This document shows positions 7,468-16,624 of a DNA stretch of 64,000 nucleotides, piece by piece. The notes under the pieces were generated by a model. That model worked only from the letters and a program-made list of their open reading frames with translations. It was not told the origin of the DNA and did no database searches. A program made the position numbers and the translations under genes. The DNA comes from Collinsella sp. (GTDB lineage: Bacteria > Actinomycetota > Coriobacteriia > Coriobacteriales > Coriobacteriaceae), in the NCBI GenBank assembly GCA_018381235.1, contig JAGZSF010000003.1, positions 1-64,000 of the forward strand, written 5' to 3'. The first letter of the stretch is position 1; each line of letters starts with the position of its first letter.

Positions 7468-8487
7468 ATGAGTAACGTTCGCGTTTGTGTAGACGTTGTG
7501 GGTGGAGACGAGAAGCCGCAGGTTGTCCTCGACGGTATTGAGGCTGCACTTGCCGCCGATCTCGATATCGAGGTCTTGGCAGCTGGCCCCGCCGAAATCG
7601 TCAATCCCTTTGCTGCTTCCCATGCGCGCGTCGAGGCCCTGGAGGCACCCGACGTTATCGCCATGGACGACGATCCCATTCGCGCCGTAATGACCAAGCG
7701 TAAGTCGTCGATTGTGCTTTCTTGTCGCGCGATTAAAAAGGGCAACGCGGATGCGTTTTTCTCCGCCGGCTCTACCGGTGCCATGACAGCTGCTGCGACC
7801 GCCTACGTCACGCCGTTTCGATATATGGCCGAGGGTAAGAAGCAGCCGGTGCGTCCGTGCCTGACCAATGCGCTGCCCAATCGTGCCGGCGGTCTGACGG
7901 TGCTATGCGACATGGGTGCCAATCCCGATGTCGAGGTTGACGATATGGTGCGCTTTGCGCAGATGGGCAGCGCCTATGCGCGCGTCGTCTTGGGCATTGA
8001 ACATCCCCGTGTGGGCCTGCTCGCCAATGGCACCGAGGACGAGAAGGGTTCCAACTTTACCAAGGCCTGCTTCCCTGCTATGAAGGCCGCAGTTCCGGGC
8101 TTTGTGGGCAACTGCGAAGGCACCGATCTCACCTCGGGCAATTTCGATGTCGTTGTTGCCGATGGCATGTCGGGCAATATCGCTCTCAAGGCTACCGAGG
8201 GCGCTGCCAAGTTTTTGCTGCAGGAGCTCAAGGGCGCCTTTATGTCCTCGCTCGGCACCAAGATCGCCGCGCTGCTCATCAAAAAGCAGATGCGCGAGAT
8301 TAAGGCCAAGCTCTCTGGCGATGCCAAGGGCGGCGCCATCCTGCTGGGCCTGCGTGGTGTTGTCTTGATCGGCCACGGCGCCACGTCGGTCGAGGCCGTC
8401 AAAAACGGCACGCTCGCGGCGGCTGAGGCCGTACGTGCCGGACTGGTCGAGAACGTCGCCAACTCCATGGACGGCATCGTTTTATAA
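7468..8487 (+). CDS. plsX: Phosphate acyltransferase PlsX
   Basis: PlsX converts acyl-ACP to acyl phosphate, which PlsY uses for phosphatidic acid. The 339-residue protein has VCVDVVGGDEKPQ (family D.MGGD..P, with Val for the usual Met), the FFSAGSTGAMTAAA loop, and the C-terminal AKGGAILLGLRGVVLIGHG. AAGGAG at 7455-7460 fits the ATG at 7468 (7-nt spacing) better than the in-frame ATG at 7462. Together with fakA and acpP nearby it makes a phospholipid-initiation group. Confidence 0.94.
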   Translation: MSNVRVCVDVVGGDEKPQVVLDGIEAALAADLDIEVLAAGPAEIVNPFAASHARVEALEAPDVIAMDDDPIRAVMTKRKSSIVLSCRAIKKGNADAFFSAGSTGAMTAAATAYVTPFRYMAEGKKQPVRPCLTNALPNRAGGLTVLCDMGANPDVEVDDMVRFAQMGSAYARVVLGIEHPRVGLLANGTEDEKGSNFTKACFPAMKAAVPGFVGNCEGTDLTSGNFDVVVADGMSGNIALKATEGAAKFLLQELKGAFMSSLGTKIAALLIKKQMREIKAKLSGDAKGGAILLGLRGVVLIGHGATSVEAVKNGTLAAAEAVRAGLVENVANSMDGIVL

Positions 8488-8543
8488 CAGCGGCGTTATG
8501 CGCCTCGGGGCGTGCGTCGTGGGGTAGAATCAGAACCGTGTCT

Positions 8544-8572
8544 TGGTACCGCCCGGGCGGTACCATTCTTTT
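8544..8572 (+). terminator. Terminator after plsX
   Basis: TGGTACCGCCCGGGCGGTACCA is a perfect palindrome whose outer bases can form a stem, followed by TTCTTTT. The tract lies 57 nt after plsX and 30 nt before acpP. Confidence 0.7.
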
Positions 8573-8601
8573 GGTATTCATGCACTATGAGAGGAAGCGC
8601 T

Positions 8602-8844
8602 ATGGACCGCTCCGAAATCTTCGATAAGATCGCCGAAAATGCCGCTGACGTGCTGGGCGTCGATGTCGCCGACATTAGCGACGAGACCACTTTTGACGAT
8701 CTCGATGCCGATTCGCTCGAGCGTCTGCAGCTGGTGACGGCCATCGAGGACGAGTTCGACCTCGAGATCGATGACGAGACCCTGCTGTCGCTCAACTCTG
8801 TCGCCGACGCCGTCGACGCGATCGAAAACGCCAAGGAGGCCTAA
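8602..8844 (+). CDS. acpP: Acyl carrier protein
   Basis: An acidic 80-residue protein with the carrier motif DDLDADSLERLQL; the Ser (about residue 38) takes 4'-phosphopantetheine and carries acyl chains for fatty acid and phospholipid synthesis. GAGAGGAAG lies before the ATG at 8602; longer in-frame starts lack a ribosome site. It lies between plsX, which consumes acyl-ACP, and rnc, in conserved order. Confidence 0.95.
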   Translation: MDRSEIFDKIAENAADVLGVDVADISDETTFDDLDADSLERLQLVTAIEDEFDLEIDDETLLSLNSVADAVDAIENAKEA

Positions 8845-8847
8845 GTC

Positions 8848-9573
8848 TTGGCTTTGTCTGAACGACTCACGCGTGCCCAGGAGATCCTGGGCCATGAGTT
8901 CAATAACAAGGTGCTGCTGCGCGCGGCGCTCACGCATCCCTCGGCCGTCGAGGGCCTGCCGGTCTCTGCCAGCTATGAGCGCCTTGAATTTTTGGGCGAT
9001 TCCATTTTGGGCGCCGTGGTGGCCCGTTCGCTCTTTGAGTCCTATCCCGAGTTTGACGAGGGCAAGCTCACACGCCTGAAGGTGTCCCTTGTCTCGGGCG
9101 CCACGCTGTCCGAGGTGTCGCACGAGCTGGGTATCGACGACATCATCATCTTTGGCGCCTCCGAGACCGGTACCGGCGCGCGCGGCCTGCACTCGGCGCT
9201 TGAGAACGTTTACGAGTCGCTCGTGGGCGCGTTGTATCTGGATGCCGGTTGGGATGCGGCGGCGGAGTTCATCCACCGTACGCTTAAGCCGCACCTGGCC
9301 ACCGAGCGTGCCGAGCACCCCGCGAACCCCAAGTCGTTCTTGCAGGAGTGCGTGCAGGCAGACGGCCACGAGCCTCCCGCGTATAAGCTGGTCGGCTCCG
9401 AGGGCCCCGCGCATGCGCCCACCTTTACCGCTGTGGTGCTCATCGACGGTATTCGCCAGGGTCGCGGCACCGGTTCCTCCAAGAAGGAGGCCGAGGGAGC
9501 CGCTGCACTCGAGGCACTCGACCGCATGGGCTATACCACCAACGGCGTGATTCTCAACAAGAAGCCTGTTTAA
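8848..9573 (+). CDS. rnc: Ribonuclease III
   Basis: RNase III cuts double-stranded RNA, including rRNA precursors. The 241-residue protein has the signature ERLEFLGDSILGAVVA (about 44-59), the second catalytic segment ENVYESLVGALYLD (Asp and Glu metal ligands) and a C-terminal dsRNA-binding domain (about 155-230, ending GSSKKEAEGAAA). It starts at TTG 8848, 3 nt after acpP, with AAGGAG 9 nt upstream. smc follows after 10 nt. Confidence 0.95.
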   Translation: MALSERLTRAQEILGHEFNNKVLLRAALTHPSAVEGLPVSASYERLEFLGDSILGAVVARSLFESYPEFDEGKLTRLKVSLVSGATLSEVSHELGIDDIIIFGASETGTGARGLHSALENVYESLVGALYLDAGWDAAAEFIHRTLKPHLATERAEHPANPKSFLQECVQADGHEPPAYKLVGSEGPAHAPTFTAVVLIDGIRQGRGTGSSKKEAEGAAALEALDRMGYTTNGVILNKKPV

Positions 9574-9583
9574 GCGAGGAACC

Positions 9584-12500
9584 GTGTATCTCAAGTCCCT
9601 CACGCTCAAAGGGTTCAAGTCGTTTGCCGACCGCGCCCATATGACGTTTGAGCCGGGCCTGACCGTCATCGTCGGTCCCAACGGCTCGGGAAAATCGAAC
9701 ATCTCCGACTCGATTCTGTGGGTCCTGGGCGAGCAGAGTGCCAAGCAGCTGCGCGGCCAGGCCATGGAGGACGTCATCTTCTCGGGCTCGTCGGCGCGCA
9801 AGCCGGTGGGTGTCGCCGAGGTCACGCTGGTGCTCGATAATTCGGACCATATGCTGCCCGTCGACTTTGACGAGGTCGCCATTACCCGTCGCATGTACCG
9901 CTCGGGCGAAAGCGAGTACCTCATCAACTCGAGCCCGTGCCGCCTGATGGACATTCAGGACATCCTGCACGATTCGGGCCTGGGCAAGGATACGCATTCC
10001 ATCATCAGCCAGGGCAAGCTCGACGCCATTTTGCAGAGCCGCCCCGAGGAGCGCCGCGCCCTTATTGAGGAGGCTGCCGGCATCTCCAAGCATAAGCGCC
10101 GCAAGGAGCGTGCGCTCAAAAAGATTAAATCGATGGACGAGCACCTGACCCGTGCCCGCGACATCAATAAGGAGATCGCCCGCCAGCTGCGGCCGCTGGA
10201 GCGTCAGGTCGATCGCGCGCGCAAGTACAAAGAGCTGTCCTCGCGTGCGAACGAGCTTACGCAGATGCTGGCCGTCGACGAGCTTCGTTCGCTGCAGTCG
10301 CAGTGGAACGACCTGGAGAGCCGCTCCAAGGAGGGCGCTGCCGAGCTTGAGCTTGCGCAATACCGCTTGGGCGAAAAGGAGCGCGAGCTCGAGAAGCTCC
10401 AGGTCATGCTCGAGGAAAAGGGCCTGTTTGTGGGTGATCTGGGCGAGCAGCGCCGTCATATGCAAGACGTGGTCGGCCGCATCAACTCCGACATGCGCCT
10501 ACTCGAGGAAAAGGGCCACAACATGGTGTCGCGCCTGTCCGACATGCGCGGCCAGATCTCGAGCTCTGAGCATCAGCGTCGTCGCGTGGTCGAGGAGCTC
10601 GAGGATGCGCGTGCCCAGCTTGAGGAAGTGACCGGTGCGCACATGCAGGCCCAGGACGACGTTGATGCCGCCGGTCCTGCCGCCGCCCAGCTCCACGAGC
10701 GTCGCGTGGCGCTCGACAATCAGATTTCGCAGCTCACGCGCGAGCAGCGCGATGTGCAGCGTGTGGCCGATAACGCCGCGCTCGAGCTCGCCAAGGTGAA
10801 GGACTCGCTGAGCAACGCCGAGGTCGAGGACAACATGTACGCCTCGCGCCTGGAGCAGATCGACGAGCAGCTCGAGGAGGTTACGGCCTCGCTCGAGAGC
10901 CGTCGCGACCGCGCTGAGGAACTTGACGGTGCGCTCGATCAGGCCCGCCAGGCACAGATTGATGCTCGCGAGGCCACCGAGGTCGCCCGTGCGGCGTTGA
11001 AGGACTTGCGTAATCGTGAGAGTGAGGCGCGCAACAAACTTTCCGAGGTTCGCTCGGAGCTTGCCAGCCAAAAGAAGCTCGATGCCCGCATGGCCGACAG
11101 CTCGCCGCTGGTGAGCCGTCTGATGGGCGCGATGGGCGATGATGTCTCGGGTCGTCTGGGCGACGTGCTCGAGGCTCCTTGTGAGCTCGAGGGCCTGGTC
11201 GAGCAGCTGCTTGCTGGCGATATCGATGCCTTGCTGTTTGATGACGCCGCTACGCTTGAGCGCGCCGGTCGTGCGGCTCTGGACCAAAAGAAGGCTTCGG
11301 GCGAGGCACTGCTGGTGGCGCGCGGCGTGAGCGGCGGTGCTGCTGCTAAGGGCGCTGCCGGTTCGCGTCTGGTCGACCGTCTGTCCGTGCGTTCCGGGTA
11401 TGGCCCGGTTGTCGAGGCCCTGCTCGGCGGCTATTACGTGGTCGATGACTTGGCTGCCGCGCTGGCGGCACCAGTCGTTGACGGTGTGACCTATGTGACG
11501 CCCGATGGCGCCCGCGTGAGCTGTGGCGGCCTGGTGCGCGTGGGACTCGATGCCGGCGAGGCTTCGGGTGCCCTGGAGCGCAAGCGTCGCATTCGCGAGC
11601 TGGAGGGCCTTGAGCCCGATTTGGCTGTCGTGTTTGAGCATGTGTCGGATCAGGTCGTCGAGGCCAATGCGGCCGTCGAGGAGGCGCGTGCCGCTGAGGG
11701 CGATGCCGCCGGCGAGATCGCCCGTCTTGAGGGCGAGCGCCGCTCGCTGCTCTCCGAGATCGGCCGCCTGGAGCAAAGCGCCAACAACGCCGAGGTCGAG
11801 CGCGTGCGCATTTCCAAGCGTCGCGAGCAGGCCGCCGAGGCCGTTCGCGCTGCGCGCCCGCGCGTTGACGAGCTCACCCGTTCGCGCGACGAGGCCCGCG
11901 CGCAGGCAAGCGACCTGGGTCTCCAGATTGCCGAAGCCAACGACGAGCTCGATCGCGTGCGTCGTGACGATTCCGAGGCAGCCGGCAAGCTCGCCGATGC
12001 CAAGGTCCGCCTGGCTCAGACGAGCGAGCGTCTGCGTTCGCTGAAGGGCCGCGTGCCCGACCTGGAGCATCGCCTGGAGGGCATCGACCGCCGTATCCGC
12101 GGAACACGCCAGGCTTCGCGCTCGCTCGAGTTGCTGCGTCTGCGCGTCGACCCCATGCACGAGCGCTATTCGGCCCTTCTGGAGCGCGCGTCGGATTGGG
12201 CCGCGCGTCTGCGTGACCAGGCTTCGCTCGAGGAGGCGGACTCGGCCTCGCTTAAGAAGACCATCGAAGACGCCAAGGCCGAGGTTGCTCGTGCCAAGGA
12301 GCGGGTCGATGCCGCCACGGCGACGCAAAATGAGTTCAAGGTCTCTCGCGGCAAGCTCGAGGTGCAGGTAGAGGCGGCCATCAAGGCCATTACCGCCGAT
12401 GGCACCACGGTGCTCGAGGAAGCGCTCATGCTTCCTGCGCCTACCGACCGCGATGCCGCCGAGCGCGAGCTCAACCAGCTCGTGCGCCAGATCAACAACC

Positions 12501-13120
12501 TGGGCCCTGTGAACCAGGTTGCCATGGAGGAGTACGAGCAGCTCAAGCGCCGCGCCGATTACATCGAGGAGCAGCTGGCCGATCTTGAGAGCGCACGCAA
12601 GGCGCTCACCAAGATCACGGTGGCCATCGACCGCAAGATGCGTAAAGCCTTCCTGGTGACCTTTGAGAAGGTCGATGCGAACTTCCGCGAGATCTTCGCC
12701 ATGCTGTTCCCGGGTGGCCAGGCACATCTGGAGATGACCGATCCCGAGCATCCGGCCGAGACAGGCATCGAGGTCGTGGCGCAGCCGCGTGGCAAGCGCA
12801 TCAGCAAGATGATGCTCATGTCGGGCGGCGAGAAGAGCCTGACGGCGCTCGCCCTGCTCTTTGCCGTGTATCGCACGCGTACGGTGCCGTTCTATGTGCT
12901 GGACGAGGTCGAGGCGGCGCTCGATGACGCCAACCTGTCCAAGCTCATCGGCGCGCTCGATGTTTTGCGTTCCGATACGCAGCTCTTGGTTATCTCGCAT
13001 CAGCGCCGTACTATGGAGGACGCTGACGTCCTCTACGGCGTCTCGATGCAAGCCGACGGCGTCAGCCGCGTCGTCTCGCAAAAACTCGATCGCGAAACCG
13101 GAAAGGTCGTGAATGCATAA
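9584..13120 (+). CDS. smc: Chromosome segregation protein SMC
   Basis: A 1178-residue SMC ATPase, full length. Walker A GPNGSGKSN is at about 31-39. Two long coiled coils flank a hinge at about 500-660. The C-terminal head carries the signature LMSGGEKSLTALAL and Walker B FYVLDEVEAALDD (about 1103-1115). It organises and helps segregate the chromosome with ScpA/ScpB, which are not in this window. It starts at GTG 9584 after GCGAGGAA, and its stop overlaps the ftsY start (TAATG). Confidence 0.97.
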   Translation: MYLKSLTLKGFKSFADRAHMTFEPGLTVIVGPNGSGKSNISDSILWVLGEQSAKQLRGQAMEDVIFSGSSARKPVGVAEVTLVLDNSDHMLPVDFDEVAITRRMYRSGESEYLINSSPCRLMDIQDILHDSGLGKDTHSIISQGKLDAILQSRPEERRALIEEAAGISKHKRRKERALKKIKSMDEHLTRARDINKEIARQLRPLERQVDRARKYKELSSRANELTQMLAVDELRSLQSQWNDLESRSKEGAAELELAQYRLGEKERELEKLQVMLEEKGLFVGDLGEQRRHMQDVVGRINSDMRLLEEKGHNMVSRLSDMRGQISSSEHQRRRVVEELEDARAQLEEVTGAHMQAQDDVDAAGPAAAQLHERRVALDNQISQLTREQRDVQRVADNAALELAKVKDSLSNAEVEDNMYASRLEQIDEQLEEVTASLESRRDRAEELDGALDQARQAQIDAREATEVARAALKDLRNRESEARNKLSEVRSELASQKKLDARMADSSPLVSRLMGAMGDDVSGRLGDVLEAPCELEGLVEQLLAGDIDALLFDDAATLERAGRAALDQKKASGEALLVARGVSGGAAAKGAAGSRLVDRLSVRSGYGPVVEALLGGYYVVDDLAAALAAPVVDGVTYVTPDGARVSCGGLVRVGLDAGEASGALERKRRIRELEGLEPDLAVVFEHVSDQVVEANAAVEEARAAEGDAAGEIARLEGERRSLLSEIGRLEQSANNAEVERVRISKRREQAAEAVRAARPRVDELTRSRDEARAQASDLGLQIAEANDELDRVRRDDSEAAGKLADAKVRLAQTSERLRSLKGRVPDLEHRLEGIDRRIRGTRQASRSLELLRLRVDPMHERYSALLERASDWAARLRDQASLEEADSASLKKTIEDAKAEVARAKERVDAATATQNEFKVSRGKLEVQVEAAIKAITADGTTVLEEALMLPAPTDRDAAERELNQLVRQINNLGPVNQVAMEEYEQLKRRADYIEEQLADLESARKALTKITVAIDRKMRKAFLVTFEKVDANFREIFAMLFPGGQAHLEMTDPEHPAETGIEVVAQPRGKRISKMMLMSGGEKSLTALALLFAVYRTRTVPFYVLDEVEAALDDANLSKLIGALDVLRSDTQLLVISHQRRTMEDADVLYGVSMQADGVSRVVSQKLDRETGKVVNA

Positions 13121-14037
13121 TGGGATTCTTCGATGCTCTCTCGCGCGGACTTGAGCGCAGCCGCGAGGCCCTCAACGAGGTCTTTTATTTTGGCGGCGAG
13201 GTCGACGAGGATTTTTGGGAGGACCTAGAGGACACTCTCGTCATGGGTGACATGGGTGCCGAGGTCGCGATTAAGGTGTCCGATGACCTGCGCGATGCCG
13301 CGGCCAAGAAGAACCTCAAGACCGCCCCGCAACTCCGTCGCGCCCTGGCCGAGCAGCTCGAGCAACATTTTGTGCCCGCCGAGCGAGATCCGTTCGCCGA
13401 CACGCCGAGCTGCGTGCTGTTTGTGGGCATTAACGGTGCCGGCAAGACCACCACGGTCGGCAAGATCGCGAGCGCCATGGCTGCCCGCGGCAAGAACGTC
13501 GTGATCGGTTCGGCCGATACCTTCCGCGCCGCCGCCATCGAGCAACTCGATGTGTGGGGCCAGCGCGCAGGCGTCCCCGTCATCAAGCGCGACCGCGGCT
13601 CCGACCCGGCAAGCGTTTGCTACGACGTGCTCGACGAGGCCGACAAGCGCGGCAGCGACCTGGTGCTTATCGACACCGCCGGCCGTCTGCACACGAGCCC
13701 CGAACTCATGCGTGAGCTTGCCAAGGTGGTCAACGTGACGCGTAAGCGCGCCGCCAATATGGCCGCCGGCCCCATGCCTGTCTCGGTCGTCCTCGTGATC
13801 GATGCCGCGACAGGCCAAAACGGTCTGAACCAGGCGCTCGAGTTTAACGAGGCGCTGGGTCTGGACGGTATTATCATGACAAAGCTCGACGGAACGGCTA
13901 AGGGCGGTATCGCCATGGCCGTTGCCGAGAAGCTCAAGCTCCCGATCCTGCGCGTGGGCGTGGGCGAGCAGGTCGATGACCTGCAGGAGTTCAATGCCAA
14001 AGATTTCTGCCGCGCCCTGGTGGGCGAGTCCAACTAA
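13120..14037 (+). CDS. ftsY: Signal recognition particle receptor FtsY
   Basis: FtsY is the membrane-associated GTPase that docks the SRP-ribosome complex. The 305-residue protein has only a short N domain and lacks the long acidic A domain of proteobacterial FtsY. G motifs are GINGAGKTTTVGKIA (about 101-115), ADTFRAAA, DTAGRLHT and TKLDGTAKGG. It is coupled to smc by a 1-nt overlap, and ffh follows 10 nt later. Confidence 0.96.
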   Translation: MGFFDALSRGLERSREALNEVFYFGGEVDEDFWEDLEDTLVMGDMGAEVAIKVSDDLRDAAAKKNLKTAPQLRRALAEQLEQHFVPAERDPFADTPSCVLFVGINGAGKTTTVGKIASAMAARGKNVVIGSADTFRAAAIEQLDVWGQRAGVPVIKRDRGSDPASVCYDVLDEADKRGSDLVLIDTAGRLHTSPELMRELAKVVNVTRKRAANMAAGPMPVSVVLVIDAATGQNGLNQALEFNEALGLDGIIMTKLDGTAKGGIAMAVAEKLKLPILRVGVGEQVDDLQEFNAKDFCRALVGESN

Positions 14038-14047
14038 GGAGTAACCA

Positions 14048-15523
14048 GTGTTTGATTCCCTGAGCGATCGCCTCAACGACACATTTGACCGCTTGCGCGG
14101 CAAGGGTAAGCTGACCGAGGCCGATATCACCTCGGCCATGCGCGACATTCGCATGGCGCTGCTTGAGGCCGACGTCAACTTCAAGGTCGTCAAGGAGTTT
14201 GTCGCCAAGACCAAGGAGCGCTGCATGACCGCCGAGGTCATGGAGTCGCTGTCGCCGGCGCAAAACGTCGTCAAGATCGTGCTCGACGAGCTCACCGAGA
14301 TGCTCGGCTCCACCGAGAGCAAGCTCGTCTTTAGCAACCGCATTCCCAATGTCATCATGCTCGTGGGCCTTCAGGGCTCCGGTAAGACCACGGCGGCCGT
14401 AAAGCTGGCCTACCTGCTCAAGAAGCAGGGCCGCTCGCCGCTGCTCGCCGCGTGCGACGTCTACCGTCCCGCCGCCGCCGACCAGCTGGCCACGCTTGGT
14501 GGCGAGATCGGCGTGCCGGTCTTCCGCGGTGACGGCGCGCACCCGGTCGACATTGCCAAGGGCGCCATCCAGGAGGCCGTCGACCACCTGCGCGACGTGG
14601 TCATCGTCGATACCGCCGGTCGTCTGCAGATTGATGAGCAGATGATGCAGGAGGCTGTGGATATCAAGAAGGCCGTCAAGCCCGATCAGGTGCTGATGGT
14701 CGTCGATGCCATGACCGGCCAGGATATCGTCAACGTCGTCTCGACCTTCGCCGAGCGCACCGACTTTGACGGCGTGATCATCTCCAAGCTTGACGGCGAC
14801 GCCCGTGGCGGCGGCGCGCTTTCCGTGCGCCAGGTGACCGGCAAGCCCATCAAGTTCGTGAGCATGGGCGAGAAGCCCGATTCTTTGGAGCCGTTCTACC
14901 CCGACCGTATGGCCAAGCGCATCTTAGGCATGGGCGACGTCGTCGGCATCATCGAGAAGGCTCAGGAGGCGGCCGATGCCGAGCAGCTTGAGGCTGCCGA
15001 GCGCATGCTGCGCGAGGGCTTTACCATGAACGACATGCTCGACCAGATGAAGGCCGTCAAGAAGATGGGCGGCATGAAGGGTATCCTGGGTATGCTTCCC
15101 GGCGGTCAGCGCGCGCTCAACCAGATGGGCGGCAACCTGGACGAGGGCATCTTCGACAAGAACGAGGCCATCATCATGTCGATGACCAAGGAGGAGCGCC
15201 TGCGTCCCTCTATTATCAACGGCCAGCGTCGCGCCCGCATCGCCAAGGGCGCCGGCGTGACCCCCACCGAGGTCAATAGCCTTATGAAGCAGTGGGGTGA
15301 GATGAACAAGATGATGGGCCGCATGCGCACGATGGCCAATCAGGCGCAAGCCGGCGGTAAGAAGGGCAAAAAGGGAAAGAGGGGCAAGAAGATGCGCATG
15401 CCCAATATCCCTGGCCTGGACGCTATGGGTCTGGGCGGCATGGGCGGCCTGGGAACGGGCGGCCCCAAGTCCGATATGGACCTGCTGCGCCAGATGGAAG
15501 CGCAGATGCGCAATAAGAAATAG
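14048..15523 (+). CDS. ffh: Signal recognition particle protein Ffh
   Basis: Ffh (SRP54) binds signal peptides and 4.5S/scRNA. The NG domain holds GLQGSGKTTAAVKLA (about 106), DTAGRLQID and SKLDGDARGGGAL. From about 295 a Met-rich M domain follows (DMLDQMKAVKKMGGMKGILGM) with a basic stretch GKKGKKGKRGKKMRM and a Gly/Met tail. The 491-residue length is normal to slightly long. It starts at GTG 14048 after AAGGAG and ends the rnc-smc-ftsY-ffh operon. Confidence 0.96.
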   Translation: MFDSLSDRLNDTFDRLRGKGKLTEADITSAMRDIRMALLEADVNFKVVKEFVAKTKERCMTAEVMESLSPAQNVVKIVLDELTEMLGSTESKLVFSNRIPNVIMLVGLQGSGKTTAAVKLAYLLKKQGRSPLLAACDVYRPAAADQLATLGGEIGVPVFRGDGAHPVDIAKGAIQEAVDHLRDVVIVDTAGRLQIDEQMMQEAVDIKKAVKPDQVLMVVDAMTGQDIVNVVSTFAERTDFDGVIISKLDGDARGGGALSVRQVTGKPIKFVSMGEKPDSLEPFYPDRMAKRILGMGDVVGIIEKAQEAADAEQLEAAERMLREGFTMNDMLDQMKAVKKMGGMKGILGMLPGGQRALNQMGGNLDEGIFDKNEAIIMSMTKEERLRPSIINGQRRARIAKGAGVTPTEVNSLMKQWGEMNKMMGRMRTMANQAQAGGKKGKKGKRGKKMRMPNIPGLDAMGLGGMGGLGTGGPKSDMDLLRQMEAQMRNKK

Positions 15524-15547
15524 GGCTGTAATTCCAGCTTGATATGG

Positions 15548-15584
15548 CAAAGGCCACTCGGAAGCTACCGGGTGGCCTTTGTTG
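15548..15584 (+). terminator. Terminator of the smc-ffh operon
   Basis: CAAAGGCCACTCGG (15548-15561) pairs with CCGGGTGGCCTTTG (15568-15581) around AAGCTA, then a short T-rich tail. It stands between ffh and the opposing DUF134 gene. Confidence 0.8.
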
Positions 15585-15643
15585 TTGGCTTTGATTGTTT
15601 GGCTGCGTGCAGCGTCGTGTCCCGAGCTCGCGGTGCCGTGCCG

Positions 15644-16408
15644 TTAGTGGCAGCCGCAGCCCTCGTGGCCCTCGTGCTCGTGATGGTCGTGGCAGCTGCA
15701 GGACTCGCCATGTTCGTGGGCGTGGTCGTGGTCATGGCCGTGGCAGCCGCACGTGGCCTCGCCGTTCTGTGCGAGCGTGCCGGCGATAAGGGCCTCGACG
15801 CAAGCGTCGCAGCTGCCCTGGGCACCTGCGTATACCGTGATGCCGGCTTGGGCAAGCGCGTTGATAGCGCCACCGCCGATGCCGCCGCAGATGAGCGTGT
15901 CCACGCCGCCGTTGGCGAGCAGGCCCGCAAGGGCACCGTGGCCGGTGCCGCCGGTACCCACGACCTGCTCGTTGAGCACCTTGCGGTCCTGAATGTCGTA
16001 GATCTTGAACTGCTCGCTGCGGCCAAAGTGCATAAAGATGTTGCCGTTGTCGTACGTGGTTGCCACCCTCATGGTGTCGACCTCCTTTGCTGGCCATACG
16101 GCCGTCACTGTGGTGATGGGGGAGTACGCGATATTGCCGCCCTCGATGATGAGCGCTCGTCCGTTGACCAGTGCGTTTGCCACCTTGCGATGCGCGCGGC
16201 TGCAGATGGCCGCCACCGTGGCGCGGGCGATGCCCATTTGCTGGGCGACGGCCTCTTGATTGAGGCCTTCCAGGTCGCATAGGCGTAGGACTTCGAGCTC
16301 GTCGACCGTCATCTCGATGGCGTCTCCGCTGGCAAGGCCGTCAGGGGTAAAGCCGCGATATTCGGGGATGATCCCAACGCGGCGCAATTTTTCGCGTCTT
16401 CCTGCCAT
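15644..16408 (-). CDS. DUF134 regulator fused to NifX/NifB-type domain with His/Cys tail
   Basis: The 254-residue protein has three parts. Residues 1-100 are a DUF134 DNA-binding domain: the start MAGRREKLRRVGIIPEYRGF, then an ECF-sigma-like helix-turn-helix (EMTVDELEVLRLCDLEG, QEAVAQQMGIARATVAAI). Residues about 110-215 are a dinitrogenase Fe-Mo cofactor biosynthesis (NifX/NifB C-terminal) domain with IFMHFGRSEQFKIYDI and the Gly-rich loop GTGGTGHGALAGLLANGGVDT. Residues 220-254 are a metal-binding-type tail packed with HDH, CGCH and CSCH units. No nitrogenase genes are present, so a metal-responsive regulator or metal-cluster carrier is more likely. The start after GGAGAG at 16408 fits; longer frames lack a ribosome site. 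Confidence 0.82.
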   Translation of the reverse strand: MAGRREKLRRVGIIPEYRGFTPDGLASGDAIEMTVDELEVLRLCDLEGLNQEAVAQQMGIARATVAAICSRAHRKVANALVNGRALIIEGGNIAYSPITTVTAVWPAKEVDTMRVATTYDNGNIFMHFGRSEQFKIYDIQDRKVLNEQVVGTGGTGHGALAGLLANGGVDTLICGGIGGGAINALAQAGITVYAGAQGSCDACVEALIAGTLAQNGEATCGCHGHDHDHAHEHGESCSCHDHHEHEGHEGCGCH

Positions 16409-16421
16409 ACACTCTCCAAAT

Positions 16422-16435
16422 CTGACATATGTCAG
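16422..16435. promoter_or_regulatory. Palindromic operator O1 of the DUF134 gene
   Basis: CTGACATATGTCAG is a perfect 14-bp palindrome 14 bp before the start codon and 5 bp downstream of the -10 box, so a bound repressor would cover the transcription start. Confidence 0.6.
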
Positions 16436-16439
16436 TAAT

Positions 16440-16467
16440 AGGATAACGCGGCAGCGGAACCGTGCAA
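16440..16467 (-). promoter_or_regulatory. Promoter of the DUF134 gene
   Basis: Read on the minus strand: -35 TTGCAC (16462-16467), 16-bp spacer, -10 TATCCT (16440-16445). It is bracketed by the two palindromic operators. Confidence 0.6.
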
Positions 16468-16474
16468 GGCATTT

Positions 16475-16488
16475 TTGGCATATGTCAG
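16475..16488. promoter_or_regulatory. Operator O2 (near copy of O1)
   Basis: TTGGCATATGTCAG shares 12 of 14 bases with O1. It lies 7 bp upstream of the -35 box, with its centre 53 bp from that of O1, about five helical turns, so both face the same side of the DNA. Confidence 0.55.
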
Positions 16489-16584
16489 AAAAAGGCAAAG
16501 GTGTTCCGCTTGTGAATGCGGGCCGTGCTGCCGTGCATTGCGTGTGCCCGTCCAAGTGTCCAATCCGACACTGCATGCCTGGGC

Positions 16585-16590
16585 TACAAT
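16585..16590 (+). promoter_or_regulatory. Possible -10 box for thyA
   Basis: TACAAT lies 35 bp before the thyA start. No clear -35 is seen. An inverted repeat GTGTC-N6-GACAC (16555-16570) overlaps the expected -35 zone. Confidence 0.35.
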
Positions 16591-16624
16591 AAAAATCGCT
16601 TATAGGCGACTGACAGGAGGGTCA

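Noticed and set aside
15644..16408. Nitrogen fixation gene from the NifX-like domain
   Set aside because: No nif genes are present, and this domain is common in non-fixing organisms.
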